A stretch of DNA of 64,000 nucleotides from Cristatella mucedo (Eukaryota; Bryozoa; Phylactolaemata; Cristatellidae). The stretch lies in assembly GCA_009760855.2 (NCBI GenBank), contig WPIO01000021.1, positions 4,697,501 through 4,761,500 of the forward strand, written 5' to 3'. The notes below the pieces were generated by a model, which worked only from the letters and a program-made list of their open reading frames with translations, was not told the origin of the DNA and did no database searches. This document shows, piece after piece, positions 62,880 to 64,000 of this stretch. Position 1 is the first letter of the stretch, and the number at the start of each line of letters is the position of its first letter. The position numbers were made by a program, and so were the translations under genes.

Positions 62880-64000
62880 GTTATTTAACGATTGTAAAAA
62901 CTCCATGCATTGCATGTGAAAGTATTATAAAATAGAAATGCAGAGTGCTAAAAGATCCCAACAGGCTGGGTTAAAGCGAGTTACAGATTTTGAAAGGGCA
63001 TCCCCAAATTTACTTGAATCACTTACTAGATTAAGAAAATGAAAAATTTTTCCATTTGCAGGCCGGTGCGCGATCACGCCAAATAGGAGTCGTACTAATT
63101 GGCATGACCATGCATTCCTATTGTCAATAAGCTGCGCTGGCTGTCGTTCAAGCGCATTTTTGGATGCTACTGCTGATGTCCCAGTGTTGGAAAATTGGGC
63201 ATCTCTCGAAGGACGCGTAGACAAAGCAAGTGGTGGTAAAAGCGGCAAGACAGAGCAACGGCGCCATCTACATTATTTCCCATCTGTTTTGAGCCGCCCG
63301 GCTTGCTCTCCCAATCCATTTCCACTAGAATTTGCTTACAGAATGCAAGTTTAATGTGCAATACATCCCCCCGATGATACACGACACGACTCTTGATTTA
63401 TTAGCAGAATGCGAATAACTTGGCTGAATAGAACTAACCGCCCGACTGAACTGATGCCGTTACTGCAAGTTTCTCATTCTTCCATACCCCGCGGTCTATT
63501 TAAGTCTGTTATGAAGGAGAAGTTGTCGTCAACTGCTAATCATTGAATTTTTAGGCGCTTGAAGTCCCTTCAAGGCAGTCCTTCGATTCTTGCGTACTGA
63601 GTACCTCTAACCGTCAGCAGTCAGTTGTGACGGAAATCTATTGCCTCACCAGGAAGTGAATCTTTCTGTTTTTCAGATTTTCGCCTCTCATCATTGATTA
63701 GCAGATTAATTTTCTCTAGTGGCTCACGTGCATTGCCAACAAAGGTCAAACATTTGATCAGATATTCTCCCAAAATTGGATGCCACCAACTGCTATTATT
63801 ACCCAATTCTTCCCATCTGAACAAATGCGGTTCAAATTCGTTCAAGCTTCTTCCGTTAAAGTCTCCGTCGGTATCCAAAACTTCCACCTCGGAATCACGC
63901 ATCCTTCAGACCCGGATGCATTAATATTATCAGCGAAAAATATCCACCTCCTGGTTCTCCATCTGTCTTCCGTGCAGCCTCCTTTTCCTGGTGGAATGGA
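62880..64000. other. Right-end spacer, no gene recognised
   Basis: A 93-codon ATG-initiated frame on the - strand (63902-63621; contains HLFRWEELGNNSSWWHPIL) and a 107-codon frame on the - strand (63248-62925) are unrecognised and may be parts of decayed elements. Confidence 0.3.

Overview
This is a piece of animal nuclear genome, most likely from an invertebrate. Genes have GT-AG introns, coding exons are very GC-rich, spacers are AT-rich, and roughly a third of the window is mobile-element debris and microsatellites. The three genes I can name (SLC25A51-like, RABEPK-like, DCDC2-like) are all animal genes. CR1/L2-type LINEs, tRNA-derived SINEs and SPIN-like hAT elements dominate the repeats. 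I cannot name the species.

Layout on the + strand: a mitochondrial NAD carrier (453-1430); a LINE/SINE-rich stretch (2.8-8 kb); a two-exon Rab9-effector-p40-like kelch gene (8314-11423); more LINE/SINE debris (11.5-19 kb); a long DCDC2-like doublecortin gene (exons from 20888 to 31465) whose reading frame continues in phase into a 1.37 kb exon with ten well-formed IQ motifs (32448-33815); a truncated MAM-type secreted-protein exon inside its largest intron (29640-29924); then about 20 kb of nested repeats holding a probable solo LTR, an 11-bp minisatellite, a decayed OTU-domain remnant and a SPIN-like element; an unrecognised protein gene (56469-57260, perhaps with an upstream exon at 52857-53089); and a final LINE-rich stretch with a decayed multi-copy-family pseudogene (61.15-62.59 kb) and a second SPIN-like element.

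The genes do not form an operon or a pathway. SLC25A51 imports NAD into mitochondria, RABEPK acts in Rab9 endosome-to-Golgi transport, and DCDC2 is a microtubule and ciliary protein. The repeats do show interactions: SINE family A carries the same 3' hairpin tail as the resident LINE, which fits mobilisation by that LINE. SINEs, a second LINE fragment family and SPIN elements are nested in older LINE copies. The clearest new-looking item is the phase-compatible DCDC2-plus-IQ-array gene model. The clearest evolutionary item is the pair of SPIN-like hAT elements with 8-bp target duplications.

Limits: exon models rest on reading frame, splice signals and remembered family features, with no transcript data. 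LINE and SINE borders are approximate to about 10-30 bases unless stated.
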